The translations under genes and the position numbers were made by a program. A stretch of 64,000 bases of DNA from a virus. Of the stretch, positions 16,767 to 24,031 are shown piece by piece. The stretch spans positions 1 to 64,000 of the IMG/VR virus record IMGVR_UViG_3300036770_006893. The stretch is one strand, 5' to 3'. The notes under the pieces are model-generated. The model made no database searches. It saw nothing but the letters and a program-made list of their open reading frames with translations, and was not told the origin of the DNA. How positions within the stretch are numbered: position 1 is the first letter of the stretch; the number at the start of each line of letters is the position of its first letter.

Positions 16767-16944
16767 TATTTTTCTCCAAGGGTTTCAAGCATAAAATCGA
16801 CCAAATCCATTAGTTCATACTCGTCTGTAAATACAACATGATTCTTTGTTTCATTACTATTAGAAAGAATTAGAGTAGTATCCTACCATTCTTCACAATA
16901 GATAAAATAAAGTGTTGACCGAAATATGATGTTTTAGTTTGCAT
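16766..16944 (-). pseudogene. Frameshifted member of the GLADFI paralogue family
   Basis: An ATG at 16942-16944 with AAGGA upstream opens a frame that stops after 24 codons. The adjacent frame then carries DTTLILSNSNETKNHVVF... and ends LVDFMLETLGEK, matching the C-terminus of 16066-16263. The 179-nt span is not a multiple of three, so one frameshift near 16870 explains both halves. A sequencing error is the alternative. Confidence 0.55.
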
Positions 16945-17002
16945 TTGCGGGTTCCTTGCCCATATTCGTATCCATTCTTTTCATTTCTGTGGGATTAGTG
17001 TT

Positions 17003-17179
17003 TCATTTACCATAATTAAAGAATTGATTATTCTGAATAAGGGGGCGGATTTCTCTAAGACGGTTATGAATAATGGTCAAATTCTTTGCTTGTGGAGTAA
17101 TCTTTTCGGCTAAAGTTTGACTAATAACGGTTCTAAGAATCGCTATTTCTTTGTCTGTTAGCAACACGTTACGATACAT
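17003..17179 (-). CDS. Small hypothetical protein
   Basis: 58 aa, helical (KEIAILRTVISQTLAEKI), with the promoter at 17234-17262 upstream. Confidence 0.65.
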   Translation of the reverse strand: MYRNVLLTDKEIAILRTVISQTLAEKITPQAKNLTIIHNRLREIRPLIQNNQFFNYGK

Positions 17180-17233
17180 AAACTTTCATTTTCCTCGTTA
17201 AATATTAAGAAAAATACCATTACTACCAGTACC

Positions 17234-17262
17234 AGTATACCATGAAACGGCAGGATTGTCAA
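17234..17262 (-). promoter_or_regulatory. Sigma70-type promoter
   Basis: TTGACA, 17 bp, TATACT, upstream of the ATG at 17179. Confidence 0.75.
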
Positions 17263-17365
17263 TAGGGTATATCGGCCATTTCCTAAAGTGGTCTTTAGCC
17301 CATTTAGAATACGGGCAAATTCAATAAGTAAAAATACGCCACTTTTATTCAGAAGAAGGTCATAT

Positions 17366-17557
17366 TTACTCAATAACCGATGATATAATTGGTTCTGAGG
17401 ATTTTTGAGAGGAATATTCTAGGGTTTTTGCAGGGGGAGATTTAAGTTTTATGTAATAATTTGCTACATATCTTGTGGAAACCATAGCAAAAACTGTGAC
17501 AATAGCAACTAGAATCAAACTTTTTATGAAAGGTTTGTGGAATTCATTATTCATCAT
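17366..17557 (-). CDS. Single-pass membrane protein
   Basis: 63 aa from the ATG at 17555-17557 preceded by GGAG. One transmembrane helix (about residues 13-31), then a Ser/Pro/Lys-rich tail. Overlaps the 39-aa membrane peptide upstream. Confidence 0.7.
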   Translation of the reverse strand: MMNNEFHKPFIKSLILVAIVTVFAMVSTRYVANYYIKLKSPPAKTLEYSSQKSSEPIISSVIE

Positions 17558-17666
17558 CAATTTCTCCATATTCGTTAGTTAAATAAATGTATAGGCCCAT
17601 ATATAAAATTATGCAGGTGAAAATTATCAAATATCCGTGTGATTGAAATAGGCCAAGATTATTCAT
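17547..17666 (-). CDS. Small membrane peptide
   Basis: 39 aa with a hydrophobic core LIIFTCIILYMGLYIY. Overlaps the next membrane protein. Confidence 0.55.
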   Translation of the reverse strand: MNNLGLFQSHGYLIIFTCIILYMGLYIYLTNEYGEIDDE

Positions 17667-17674
17667 AGAGTATT

Positions 17675-18055
17675 TTACCTAATGTTATTTAGTTCTCTCT
17701 GTGCTTTGTTGTACCATTGGGGATTTTGGGTTCTTAAATAACTTAGGTACATATTAAAAATTGATTCTGTGACCTCTTTGTATCCGTTGGTGGATTTACA
17801 AACCTTGTCCAAAAAAGAGTTTTTACTATCGGAAACAGAATATTTGGGAAAAGGATCATACAGTAACTTAGGGCCAGAGACTCTAACGAAAAACTTGAAA
17901 AAAGATGGTGTTTTATTTTGTATGTGTTTACTTAGGCCGCTTTTCACAGCTTTGGCAAAAACCTTGTTAGATTCTTTTGATGCTAGAGAATTTTGATTTT
18001 CGTCAGAAAATTCTTCGTGTTGAAAAGTTGTATAGTACTTAGTTTGTTCTTGCAT
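17675..18055 (-). CDS. Hypothetical protein
   Basis: 126 aa, Ser/Lys-rich, no recognised domain. A weak promoter (TTGTCA, 17 bp, TACTAT) lies at about 18070-18098. Confidence 0.7.
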   Translation of the reverse strand: MQEQTKYYTTFQHEEFSDENQNSLASKESNKVFAKAVKSGLSKHIQNKTPSFFKFFVRVSGPKLLYDPFPKYSVSDSKNSFLDKVCKSTNGYKEVTESIFNMYLSYLRTQNPQWYNKAQRELNNIR

Positions 18056-18113
18056 AAATAGTCCTTCTTAGTATAGTATGTGGTTTATCATAAAATGACA
18101 AGGTGTTAAAAAC

Positions 18114-18160
18114 AGACTGACTGCGACCATCTCGACGATCAGATTATATTAGCTGGGACA
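18114..18160 (-). repeat. CTAATCC/GTAGTCAGC element, copy 1 (divergent)
   Basis: Overlaps the stop of the gene at 18149. Keeps AGCTAAT, GATCGT and CAGTCAGT, then a T run. The inner hairpin is lost. See the family entry at 24471. Confidence 0.5.
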
Positions 18161-18403
18161 ATCTAAATTCTTATATTCTAATTTAGGGATATGTGAAACA
18201 TCATCATATGATATTTCTTTTATAGATATTGTTAATATCAATTCTTTATGCTCGTTGCTATGCTTGACTATTTCTCTTTGGATTAAGGAGCATATATAGT
18301 CACAAGTTATGTTTTGGCCGGCTAATTTTATTGCTATCATTTTTTTTTGGTGTATTAGAAATAAGTCTACAAACATCATCCTTTTTACGGAGAACTTAAT
18401 CAT
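18149..18403 (-). CDS. Hypothetical protein
   Basis: 84 aa from the furthest start; internal ATGs at 18379 and about 18340 are possible. The longest form overlaps the start of the divergent plus-strand gene, so a shorter form is likely. No motif. Confidence 0.5.
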   Translation of the reverse strand: MIKFSVKRMMFVDLFLIHQKKMIAIKLAGQNITCDYICSLIQREIVKHSNEHKELILTISIKEISYDDVSHIPKLEYKNLDCPS

Positions 18404-18719
18404 GGCCTATACTGTTAATCCAACAGGAGTTTTTGGTACTGGTATCACTGTTAATGGTGCTGGTATTACTATTCCTTATTCGGCTCTAGAAAGTTATTCT
18501 TCTGCGACATCTGGTGACGTAAGAGAACTAGTCTATTCTTTCTTAGAAAAACTTGCCGACGTTGTTGTTAATCTACCAACTACTGGAACTAATGCTCGCT
18601 GGGGCAAAGTTTCTGTGAGTAGAGGCGTAAGCGTTATCAATGATGAAACACTACGCAAAACATATTCTGTCGGTATTGATCTCAATATTCAGTCTCTTGA
18701 TGTTGTAGATGAAGCCTGA
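18402..18719 (+). CDS. Lone plus-strand hypothetical, possible structural protein
   Basis: 105 aa from the ATG at 18402 with GGAGAAC 7 bases upstream. Rich in Gly, Thr, Val and Ser with alternating hydrophobic residues, a beta-rich look like small virion or decoration proteins. It stands alone on the plus strand inside a minus-strand region and has its own strong terminator. Its GC content and codon choice look closer to the capsid genes than to its neighbours. Confidence 0.75.
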   Translation: MAYTVNPTGVFGTGITVNGAGITIPYSALESYSSATSGDVRELVYSFLEKLADVVVNLPTTGTNARWGKVSVSRGVSVINDETLRKTYSVGIDLNIQSLDVVDEA

Positions 18720-18752
18720 TTCTTGTTAATAAAATAACAAGCAAATAAAGCT

Positions 18753-18783
18753 AGGGAGCTGTTGAGGCTCCCTGCTTTTTTTT
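18753..18783 (+). terminator. Rho-independent terminator
   Basis: AGGGAGC / GCTCCCT stem with a 7-nt loop, followed by GCTTTTTTTT, 33 bases after the plus-strand stop. Confidence 0.9.
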
Positions 18784-18873
18784 ATACATCCATTAGTTAT
18801 AATAAGCAGATGGCCAGAATTGTAAAGTTGATTATATTTTTTGCGAATATGCGAATATCATACGGTACGAAAA

Positions 18874-18919
18874 ACTGACTGACTACCACCAATTAACCGA
18901 TCCTATTACATTAGGTGAG
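18874..18919 (-). repeat. CTAATCC/GTAGTCAGC element, copy 2
   Basis: Overlaps the stop codon of the methyltransferase gene. Reads CACCTAATGTAATAGG then GGTGGTAGTCAGTCAG and TTTTT. Confidence 0.65.
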
Positions 18920-19468
18920 ACTAGCCTCTATATTAGTATCTACTACTACTAGTTTATAGTTATAGTTTAGTAAAATATTTTTAGTTTTTTCAAAATTTGA
19001 ACCAATATTAAATGCTCCATCAGAATGAACAAACTCAAAAAATATATATGGAACCACATGTTTCGTAAAATCAATGGAGCCAACGATAACAGAATCTAAA
19101 CCTTCAGCGTCTATATATAGTCTATCTGGTTTATATTTTGATAATAAATCATTAATATTAATAGCTGGAACTGATATAGTTTCAATATTTTGATGATGAT
19201 GTTTGATTAGATGATCAAATACTAAAGATGAATGAGCATCATAACTTTGATCTTTTGGGGCATATAGGTTGACAAACTTGCTATCGTCCACTACAATCGC
19301 ATTGTGTAAAAAGGTGCAGTTTGGTACGTTAGCGTAGGTTTCTTTGCATTTGTTAAGTGCTCCTATATTAGCATCAATTAAAATAATATTATCAATATTT
19401 GGATTTGATTTTATATAACTAAATACATGATCATTACCGTCATTGCATCCGATTTGTACTATATTCAT
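18911..19468 (-). CDS. FkbM-family-like methyltransferase
   Basis: 185 aa. N-terminal VQIGCNDGND is the SAM-binding motif I. ILIDANIG follows (about 30-37) and LYIDAEGLD (about 120-128), as in FkbM methyltransferases that O-methylate sugars or small molecules. It is shorter than typical members (about 230-280 aa), so it may be a minimal catalytic domain. The target is unknown; phage surface or host glycan is a guess. Confidence 0.8.
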   Translation of the reverse strand: MNIVQIGCNDGNDHVFSYIKSNPNIDNIILIDANIGALNKCKETYANVPNCTFLHNAIVVDDSKFVNLYAPKDQSYDAHSSLVFDHLIKHHHQNIETISVPAININDLLSKYKPDRLYIDAEGLDSVIVGSIDFTKHVVPYIFFEFVHSDGAFNIGSNFEKTKNILLNYNYKLVVVDTNIEASLT

Positions 19469-19551
19469 AATTTATACTATTTTTGTTTTGCTTTTTAGTA
19501 TTAAAATAGTCGAAGAGCACATGCTCCACCATGCAAAATATTTGGTTGAAA

Positions 19552-19624
19552 AGCAGCAGAAGGGAATCGAACCCTCAACATTCAGGATGGAAACCTGACA
19601 CTCTGCCAATTGAGTTACTGCTGC
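19552..19624 (-). tRNA. tRNA-Gly(TCC)
   Basis: 73 nt. Acceptor GCAGCAG/CTGCTGC, anticodon stem TCAGG/CCTGA with loop TTTCCAT, T-loop TTCGATT. No encoded CCA. Confidence 0.93.
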
Positions 19625-19628
19625 GTTG

Positions 19629-19808
19629 TTAAGCCTGACTATCAATATTATTGTTTTGGTTATTAGGCTCTTTATGAACCAAAGGAATTATATCTCCATC
19701 ATGAGCACTTTTCCAAGCAAGCATCCTTCTTTCATCATCCACAATAAATCTCAGAGTACCATCCTTGTGATAAAATGCCCACGCTACTGGTTTTTGATCG
19801 TTACTCAT
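19629..19808 (-). CDS. Small hypothetical protein
   Basis: 59 aa, ATG at 19806-19808 with AAGGAA upstream. Contains VAWAFYHKDGTLRFIVDDE. It ends 5 bases before tRNA-Gly's 5' end in the transcription direction. Confidence 0.7.
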   Translation of the reverse strand: MSNDQKPVAWAFYHKDGTLRFIVDDERRMLAWKSAHDGDIIPLVHKEPNNQNNNIDSQA

Positions 19809-19827
19809 TTTATATGTTCCTTAAATT

Positions 19828-19872
19828 TGACTGACTACCACCAACAAACCGATCCGATAGGATTAGAAGAAA
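19828..19872 (-). repeat. CTAATCC/GTAGTCAGC element, copy 3
   Basis: TCTAATCCTATCGGATCGG with hairpin ATCC/GGAT, then GGTGGTAGTCAGTCA, just upstream of the start at 19808. Confidence 0.75.
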
Positions 19873-19918
19873 CAAACATATCCCCAGGCTTTTGACCTGA
19901 GGAATATTGTTTGTTCAT
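19835..19918 (-). CDS. Possible 27-aa peptide overlapping the repeat
   Basis: ATG at 19916-19918 and a stop inside the element. Its C-terminus (VSSNPIGSVCWW) is encoded by the repeat. No strong ribosome binding site, so translation is uncertain. Confidence 0.3.
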   Translation of the reverse strand: MNKQYSSGQKPGDMFVSSNPIGSVCWW

Positions 19919-19933
19919 TGTGTAGGAATATTA

Positions 19934-20146
19934 TCAGCGAGCCTGACGAGCAGATCGTCTTGACCTAATATTACTAAAAGTATTTTTTGTTACTCTAACA
20001 GGAACTGACACAATATTCTTGGCAGTATCCACAACGCCTGAAACAGCTTTTCTAACAGGTCGATTACAACTTCCTCTAGAGCAATCTCCAGCAAAAACAG
20101 AAGAACACATTGATAGCACAGCAATAATAATTAGTAAATTTTTCAT
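19934..20146 (-). CDS. Small secreted basic protein
   Basis: 70 aa. Signal peptide of about 19 residues ending in VFAG, then a short Cys-containing segment and an Arg-rich C-terminus (RSRRSARQAR). Possible envelope- or DNA-directed peptide. Function unknown. Confidence 0.75.
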   Translation of the reverse strand: MKNLLIIIAVLSMCSSVFAGDCSRGSCNRPVRKAVSGVVDTAKNIVSVPVRVTKNTFSNIRSRRSARQAR

Positions 20147-20169
20147 AATAAGTCTTTCTATATTTGAGT

Positions 20170-20394
20170 TTATCTAGTAAAATATTCTTGATACTTCTTA
20201 TTGTTATCTTGAATAAATTTTTCTGTAGTTATGTAATTATAGTCCATTGTATTATCCATGGGTTCGTTTTGCGTTGATGTATACAAAGTACTATAATCCA
20301 TCTTGCCAATAGTTGTTTCTTTACTATAGTCTTCTAGCAATAGTTTTGAAGCTAATAGTAACGATAAGCAGCTTTTAGTTTTTAATACTAACAC
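20170..20394 (-). CDS. Hypothetical protein
   Basis: 74 aa, hydrophobic N-terminal helix (LSLLLASKLLL) and a hydrophilic Asn/Tyr/Thr tail. A promoter at 20504-20532 lies upstream. The 100-bp gap to it holds only short hydrophobic frames without a clear start. Confidence 0.6.
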   Translation of the reverse strand: MLVLKTKSCLSLLLASKLLLEDYSKETTIGKMDYSTLYTSTQNEPMDNTMDYNYITTEKFIQDNNKKYQEYFTR

Positions 20395-20503
20395 CTTACA
20401 TCCGTTTCATACCATCGATCACGCCAAGAGCCAAAGCACCACAAAAGCAAATAATAAAAATATGTCACCTCTAGGCTAGAATAGAACACTGAACACACAC
20501 ACC

Positions 20504-20532
20504 ATTGTACCACATCGGGTGGCTTGTCGCAA
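20504..20532 (-). promoter_or_regulatory. Sigma70-type promoter
   Basis: TTGCGA, 17 bp, TACAAT. Confidence 0.55.
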
Positions 20533-20660
20533 GTCCTTGAGTATAAACGACTTACAACACATAACGACTTATTGGTTTTTTTATTAGTGGCAACTCCTTT
20601 CTTGACAACTACAGAGAAAATGGTTATATATTATGCAGCGCGGGTGAGAATACTATATAA

Positions 20661-20894
20661 CTATCTACTAGATATACATACCTCTTCGTCTATTTCCACA
20701 TAATCCTCCAAAAGCCACAAGTGGCTATTAACGCAGTTTTCAAAACAAGGAAAAACAGGAGGCTCTTCTTCTGAACAGCAAATAGCTTTGCAAATTACGC
20801 ATCTCCATATCCTAATTGTTTTAATGTCTGCAAAACATGTAGAAATAAGAATCAAAAACAATAATGTTGAATGAATAATAATTTTATTGTGCAT
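20661..20894 (-). CDS. Secreted Cys-rich protein
   Basis: 77 aa from the ATG at 20892-20894. Signal peptide (hydrophobic about residues 8-20, ending CFA), then six or more Cys in WRCVICKAICC...CFENC. Disulfide-bonded or metal-binding. Confidence 0.65.
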   Translation of the reverse strand: MHNKIIIHSTLLFLILISTCFADIKTIRIWRCVICKAICCSEEEPPVFPCFENCVNSHLWLLEDYVEIDEEVCISSR

Positions 20895-21016
20895 TATACT
20901 GTTTTCTATTCGGTGTATTGACAACTTTCTCAAGCATTCTATAATAGATATGAACACAACACACACTAGGTTTTATTTAGCAGAAAAGAAAAGTTTATTA
21001 GGAGCAAAAAAATCCA

Positions 21017-21181
21017 CTAAACAAACTCTTTAACTTCACTAATATTCTCAGGGCCAAAACCACCGAAAAACTCAGGATCATTATACAACTTATCATTTAA
21101 GTATTGGGCGATACTATCATAGTCATTCTCTAGATCGGGATCATCAATACCGAGTTCCATCTCAATTTTTACAAGCTTCAT
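21017..21181 (-). CDS. Small acidic protein
   Basis: 54 aa, acidic (DDPDLENDYD), ending FGPENISEVKEFV. Overlaps the next gene's 3' end. Confidence 0.65.
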   Translation of the reverse strand: MKLVKIEMELGIDDPDLENDYDSIAQYLNDKLYNDPEFFGGFGPENISEVKEFV

Positions 21182-21344
21182 TCTTCTGCTCCATAATTAA
21201 TTGATTCATATAGATACTAGCAACATTACTCCACTCTTTGCATTCATCCATATATCTTTTATCTCCGGTATCTGTATACCAATTGAGTTTGTGCTGAGCA
21301 CAGTCTAGAGCATGATTAATTGCGTATACTAGGCTTTCCATCAT
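21162..21344 (-). CDS. Hypothetical protein, tandem paralogue of 21316-21498
   Basis: 60 aa. LVYAINHALD...RYMDECKEWSNVASIYMNQL aligns along its length with the adjacent gene. Confidence 0.75.
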   Translation of the reverse strand: MMESLVYAINHALDCAQHKLNWYTDTGDKRYMDECKEWSNVASIYMNQLIMEQKNEACKN

Positions 21345-21498
21345 TATCCTTTCTCAGATTATACATATAAATATTAGCCACATCCAAATAAATCCTACAC
21401 TCTTCCATATACTTATCATCCTTAGTATCAATATACCTTTGAAGACGATCACCGCTTCTACTTAGTACATAATTAAGAGCATTAAGAATCTCATCCAT
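21316..21498 (-). CDS. Hypothetical protein, tandem paralogue of 21162-21344
   Basis: 60 aa from the ATG at 21496-21498 with GAGAGG upstream. ILNALNYVLS...KYMEECRIYLDVANIYMYNL. The two genes overlap by 29 bases. Confidence 0.75.
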   Translation of the reverse strand: MDEILNALNYVLSRSGDRLQRYIDTKDDKYMEECRIYLDVANIYMYNLRKDNDGKPSIRN

Positions 21499-21655
21499 TT
21501 TTAACCTCTCCTTCTGCATCATCAATATACCACTCATATTCACCATCTATAGCAAATCCGGTCAAATCTTCACTGAGACTATCAATAGCAAAATCTGCCT
21601 CCTGACTATTAACATCACTAATCTCAGGAAAATCAAAAACTACATAAACTTTCAT
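21491..21655 (-). CDS. Small acidic protein
   Basis: 54 aa, starting MKVYVVFDFPEI. Overlaps the next start. The CTAATCC element is 15 bases upstream of its ATG. Confidence 0.65.
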   Translation of the reverse strand: MKVYVVFDFPEISDVNSQEADFAIDSLSEDLTGFAIDGEYEWYIDDAEGEVKNG

Positions 21656-21670
21656 AAGACCCTCTATTTT

Positions 21671-21717
21671 CGCTGACTATCAACAAGACCAGCAATCAGG
21701 CAGCATCAGGTGGGACA
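21671..21717 (-). repeat. CTAATCC/GTAGTCAGC element, copy 4 (divergent)
   Basis: CCCACCTGATGCTGCCTGATTG then TTGATAGTCAGCGAAAA. It ends 15 bases before the ATG at 21655. Confidence 0.6.
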
Positions 21718-21823
21718 CATAAATGATAATAGAATAATCAAAATATTTTCTACTATCTCTTTCATCTAATCTCATCCTCTAATATTTCTCCTAAACCCTT
21801 GCTGGTAAACGACTTACGACTCC

Positions 21824-21852
21824 ATTGTATCGTCTAGAGGCTGGAGTAGCAA
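21824..21852 (-). promoter_or_regulatory. Sigma70-type promoter
   Basis: TTGCTA, 17 bp, TACAAT. Confidence 0.5.
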
Positions 21853-21889
21853 GCAACCTTTTTGAGATTCTTTGACAAAGTTTCGATCC

Positions 21890-21962
21890 TTGCCATTTTG
21901 ACAGGTGCCGCGTGAGATCTGCCATTTTGGCAGTGGTTGCGCCCTGCCTGCCATTTTGACAG
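21890..21962 (-). repeat. Palindrome triplet (CTGCCATTTTGGCAG)
   Basis: Three 15-mers start at 21890, 21919 and 21948, each exactly 29 bp apart with 14-bp GC-rich spacers. It follows the 3' end of the DUF932 gene. Confidence 0.9.
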
Positions 21963-22038
21963 GCGAGGTCAGGGCCGCCGTAGGTTATTCCCTCGTTCCC
22001 TACGGCGACCCATCACTCACCACGCCACGAAAGGAAGA

Positions 22039-22983
22039 CTAGATCGCGTTGGCAAACTCTAGGGCAGATTCCAACGCCTTATTATTCTCATTAGCATTCT
22101 GGCCGAACCAGAGGCTATCGAGCCGATTGTCGGTCGTGCGACCCTTACCATAGTTCAGATATTCATTGAACCCGTTATAAGCGGCCCACCAAGTACCGCG
22201 AACATTAGTCGCAGTTTGCTTCGGGCCTTCGATACGAGCAAGAATATCGTCCATAATATTACGGGTACGAGTTTTAATATCTTCGTCAGCACCCTTAATA
22301 TTCAGCACAACCTTAACATACTTCTCAATATCCTTCTGGTTGAAACTCTTACTAGCGAGGAACCGATACTGCTCCGCAGTAGCCTCAAATCCAGCATTAA
22401 TATTGTCCATAATATCACGCACTTGTTCCAGATTCTTCTGGCTGGAGCGAGTGTGACGAATACGGATCAACTTGCTATCATTATGCTTGTGAGCATATGA
22501 GAGAGTATTGACACAAACAACACGAATCGGCGTATAGCCTACGCGAATAGCAGTAGTACCGTCGTGACTATTACTCAGCAGGATAAACTTGCTAACCTCA
22601 TCACCCGGAACAATCTCAGCGTTGTCTCGGTTGAGTTGAGCCAGCACCCAAACCTTCTGACCGCTATGCAGCGATCCGGCAGTATGAATAGCACACTCAT
22701 TAGCATCAAGAAACGGCTGGAACCAATCGAACGCATCACGATTCTGAAGGGGCGTATAGCGAGGCCCGACAACGCCAAGAATGCTACCATCGCTCTTGCG
22801 ATATGTTGCACGATGGTTTACGGGCGTACCATCAACGGTCTGCAAATCCTTCAGACCTACTTCCCAATCCAGACCAGCAGCGACGATAGCATCGTTTACG
22901 TTGATACCCTCGTCAACACTATTGCCAAGGCCATGCCAAGGCGTCTCACCAACAAACATCATCTTTTCAACAGCAGCAGGCAT
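22039..22983 (-). CDS. DUF932 / TIGR03299-type phage-plasmid protein
   Basis: 314 aa from the ATG at 22981-22983, which has AAGGAGA 7 bases upstream. The N-terminal KMMFVGETPWHGLG, the GVVGPRYTPLQN segment and VNTLSYA match the DUF932 family common in phages and plasmids. Family function is unknown. Monocistronic, promoter at 23030-23057, palindrome triplet downstream. Confidence 0.88.
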   Translation of the reverse strand: MPAAVEKMMFVGETPWHGLGNSVDEGINVNDAIVAAGLDWEVGLKDLQTVDGTPVNHRATYRKSDGSILGVVGPRYTPLQNRDAFDWFQPFLDANECAIHTAGSLHSGQKVWVLAQLNRDNAEIVPGDEVSKFILLSNSHDGTTAIRVGYTPIRVVCVNTLSYAHKHNDSKLIRIRHTRSSQKNLEQVRDIMDNINAGFEATAEQYRFLASKSFNQKDIEKYVKVVLNIKGADEDIKTRTRNIMDDILARIEGPKQTATNVRGTWWAAYNGFNEYLNYGKGRTTDNRLDSLWFGQNANENNKALESALEFANAI

Positions 22984-23029
22984 CTTAATCTCCTTCGTGT
23001 GGGTTAACTTCTTTCGTTCCGATACGCTG

Positions 23030-23057
23030 ATTCTACAATATGTATTCGGCTTGTCAA
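23030..23057 (-). promoter_or_regulatory. Sigma70-type promoter
   Basis: TTGACA, 16 bp, TAGAAT. Confidence 0.8.
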
Positions 23058-23081
23058 CCCCAGGAAATGAAGAAAATTTTT

Positions 23082-23125
23082 CTGCCATTTTGGCAGGCGG
23101 GCCGCGGATGCTGCCATTATGGCAG
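23082..23125 (-). repeat. 29-bp palindrome pair
   Basis: 15-mers at 23082 and 23111; spacer gcgggccgcggatg. It directly follows the stop at 23126. Confidence 0.9.
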
Positions 23126-23602
23126 TCATCTAATATTTAGAAGAGGAACCCCAAGATCACGCTTACATAGACGAGAACCATCCTCATTATCTTTATATGC
23201 ACATTCATTAGGCAAGTAGCAATATACGCCCTGGCAAACGCTACGAGCATATTCTTCTTTTATAACCTTTTTAATATGCCTTACGGTTGAACCAGAACAG
23301 ATTAAATCGTCTAATATAATATATCGAAAAGGGGCCACTCCCTCGGTACGAAACTCTGAATAGCATCGTTCCCCCTTTCTTACCACAACAATATTCTTGT
23401 TGAGCAACTCTGCGATTTGTGGAACTACCATCAATCCACTTACACCGCAGCAGGCGATACTATCGAAAGTATTCTCTATTTTCCTAAGATTACAAACAGC
23501 ACTAATAATAATCTTATTTCTAGCCTTATGATTCAAAACGTGACAAGTGTGGCTAGCACCCTGAATATATTTACCTTCGGCTGTTTTTCTAATGTCTTCC
23601 AT
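23126..23602 (-). CDS. Phosphoribosyltransferase-like protein
   Basis: 158 aa from the ATG at 23600-23602. A GTG 24 bases upstream would lie inside a tRNA-like gene and is disfavoured. The PRPP-binding loop YIILDDLICSGSTV (about residues 100-113) is typical of type I phosphoribosyltransferases such as orotate PRTase. The N-terminal CCGVSGL segment may bind pyrophosphate. A nucleotide salvage role is likely but the base is unknown. Confidence 0.85.
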   Translation of the reverse strand: MEDIRKTAEGKYIQGASHTCHVLNHKARNKIIISAVCNLRKIENTFDSIACCGVSGLMVVPQIAELLNKNIVVVRKGERCYSEFRTEGVAPFRYIILDDLICSGSTVRHIKKVIKEEYARSVCQGVYCYLPNECAYKDNEDGSRLCKRDLGVPLLNIR

Positions 23603-23614
23603 AGGAGAGTCAAA

Positions 23615-23705
23615 GATGGACGGCACGATTCGAACGTACTAAAGAAAGGAAAGATAAAGCGGTATGCTTATTTATAGAATACTTGTCCCACCAAGTTGCG
23701 TCCAT
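23615..23705 (-). tRNA. tRNA-like gene, isotype undetermined
   Basis: 91 nt. Perfect 7-bp acceptor ATGGACG/CGTCCAT, D-stem ACTTG/CAAGT, T-arm GTACG-TTCGAAT-CGTGC. The 41-nt middle part has no canonical anticodon arm; CTATAAA (ATA) is the only Tyr-like loop and its stem is poor. It could be degenerate, intron-containing, or a tRNA mimic. Confidence 0.45.
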
Positions 23706-23722
23706 CAGAGGAGAAAGGCTAT

Positions 23723-23896
23723 TTATTCGTTATCTAGTTCATCAACCACATTATGGTAGTAATGCTCATATTCTCTTTCGTCCTCAAGATTATCATAATC
23801 ATCATAATCTGGTTCGTCAGAGTAGTTAGCATAATCATACAGTTCATCAGCATCTTCAACTACACGATCATAATCAAACTCATATTCATCATACAT
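23723..23896 (-). CDS. Small highly acidic protein
   Basis: 57 aa with about 45% Asp/Glu and many Tyr. ATG at 23894-23896 with AAAGGAG upstream. DNA-mimic-like composition, but no known family recognised. Confidence 0.7.
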   Translation of the reverse strand: MYDEYEFDYDRVVEDADELYDYANYSDEPDYDDYDNLEDEREYEHYYHNVVDELDNE

Positions 23897-23919
23897 AGCC
23901 GTTTTCTCCTTTCGATCCT

Positions 23920-23947
23920 ATCTTACACCAAACTAACGAACCGTCAA
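23920..23947 (-). promoter_or_regulatory. Sigma70-type promoter
   Basis: TTGACG, 16 bp, TAAGAT. The -35 lies 1 base past the 3' end of tRNA-Lys. Confidence 0.6.
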
Positions 23948-23948
23948 G

Positions 23949-24020
23949 TAGGCCCGCAGGGACATGCACCCCGTTCCATAGATTAAAAGTCTATTGCATC
24001 ACTACTAATGCTTCGAGCCC
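23949..24020 (-). tRNA. tRNA-Lys(TTT)
   Basis: 72 nt. Acceptor GGGCTCG/CGGGCCT (two G-T pairs), D-stem GCAT/ATGC, anticodon stem ATAGA/TCTAT with loop CTTTTAA, T-loop TGCATGT. No CCA encoded. Confidence 0.85.
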
Positions 24021-24031
24021 AAATCGGCCAA

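Larger units (their letters stand above)
21718..22038. other. Intergenic: promoter, three palindromes, long hairpin
   Basis: Contains no convincing gene. A 31-codon frame starting near 21774 has GAGG upstream and ends inside the repeat element. The promoter at 21824-21852, the palindrome triplet at 21890-21962 and the stem CGCCGTAGG/CCTACGGCG (21976-22007) fill the rest. Confidence 0.6.

Noticed and set aside
17158-17373. 71-codon hydrophobic minus-strand ORF with a TTG start
   Set aside because: It overlaps the better supported gene at 17003-17179, and its middle is the TTGACA...TATACT promoter. No ribosome site.
20602-20630. Plus-strand TTGACA-16/17-TATATA promoter
   Set aside because: No plus-strand gene follows for more than 20 kb, and the downstream DNA is occupied by minus-strand genes. 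It could start an antisense RNA, but I see nothing to support that.
22216-23140. Plus-strand and alternative-frame ORFs of 78-147 codons across the DUF932 gene
   Set aside because: They are antisense or shifted shadows of the recognised DUF932 frame, without ribosome sites or motifs.
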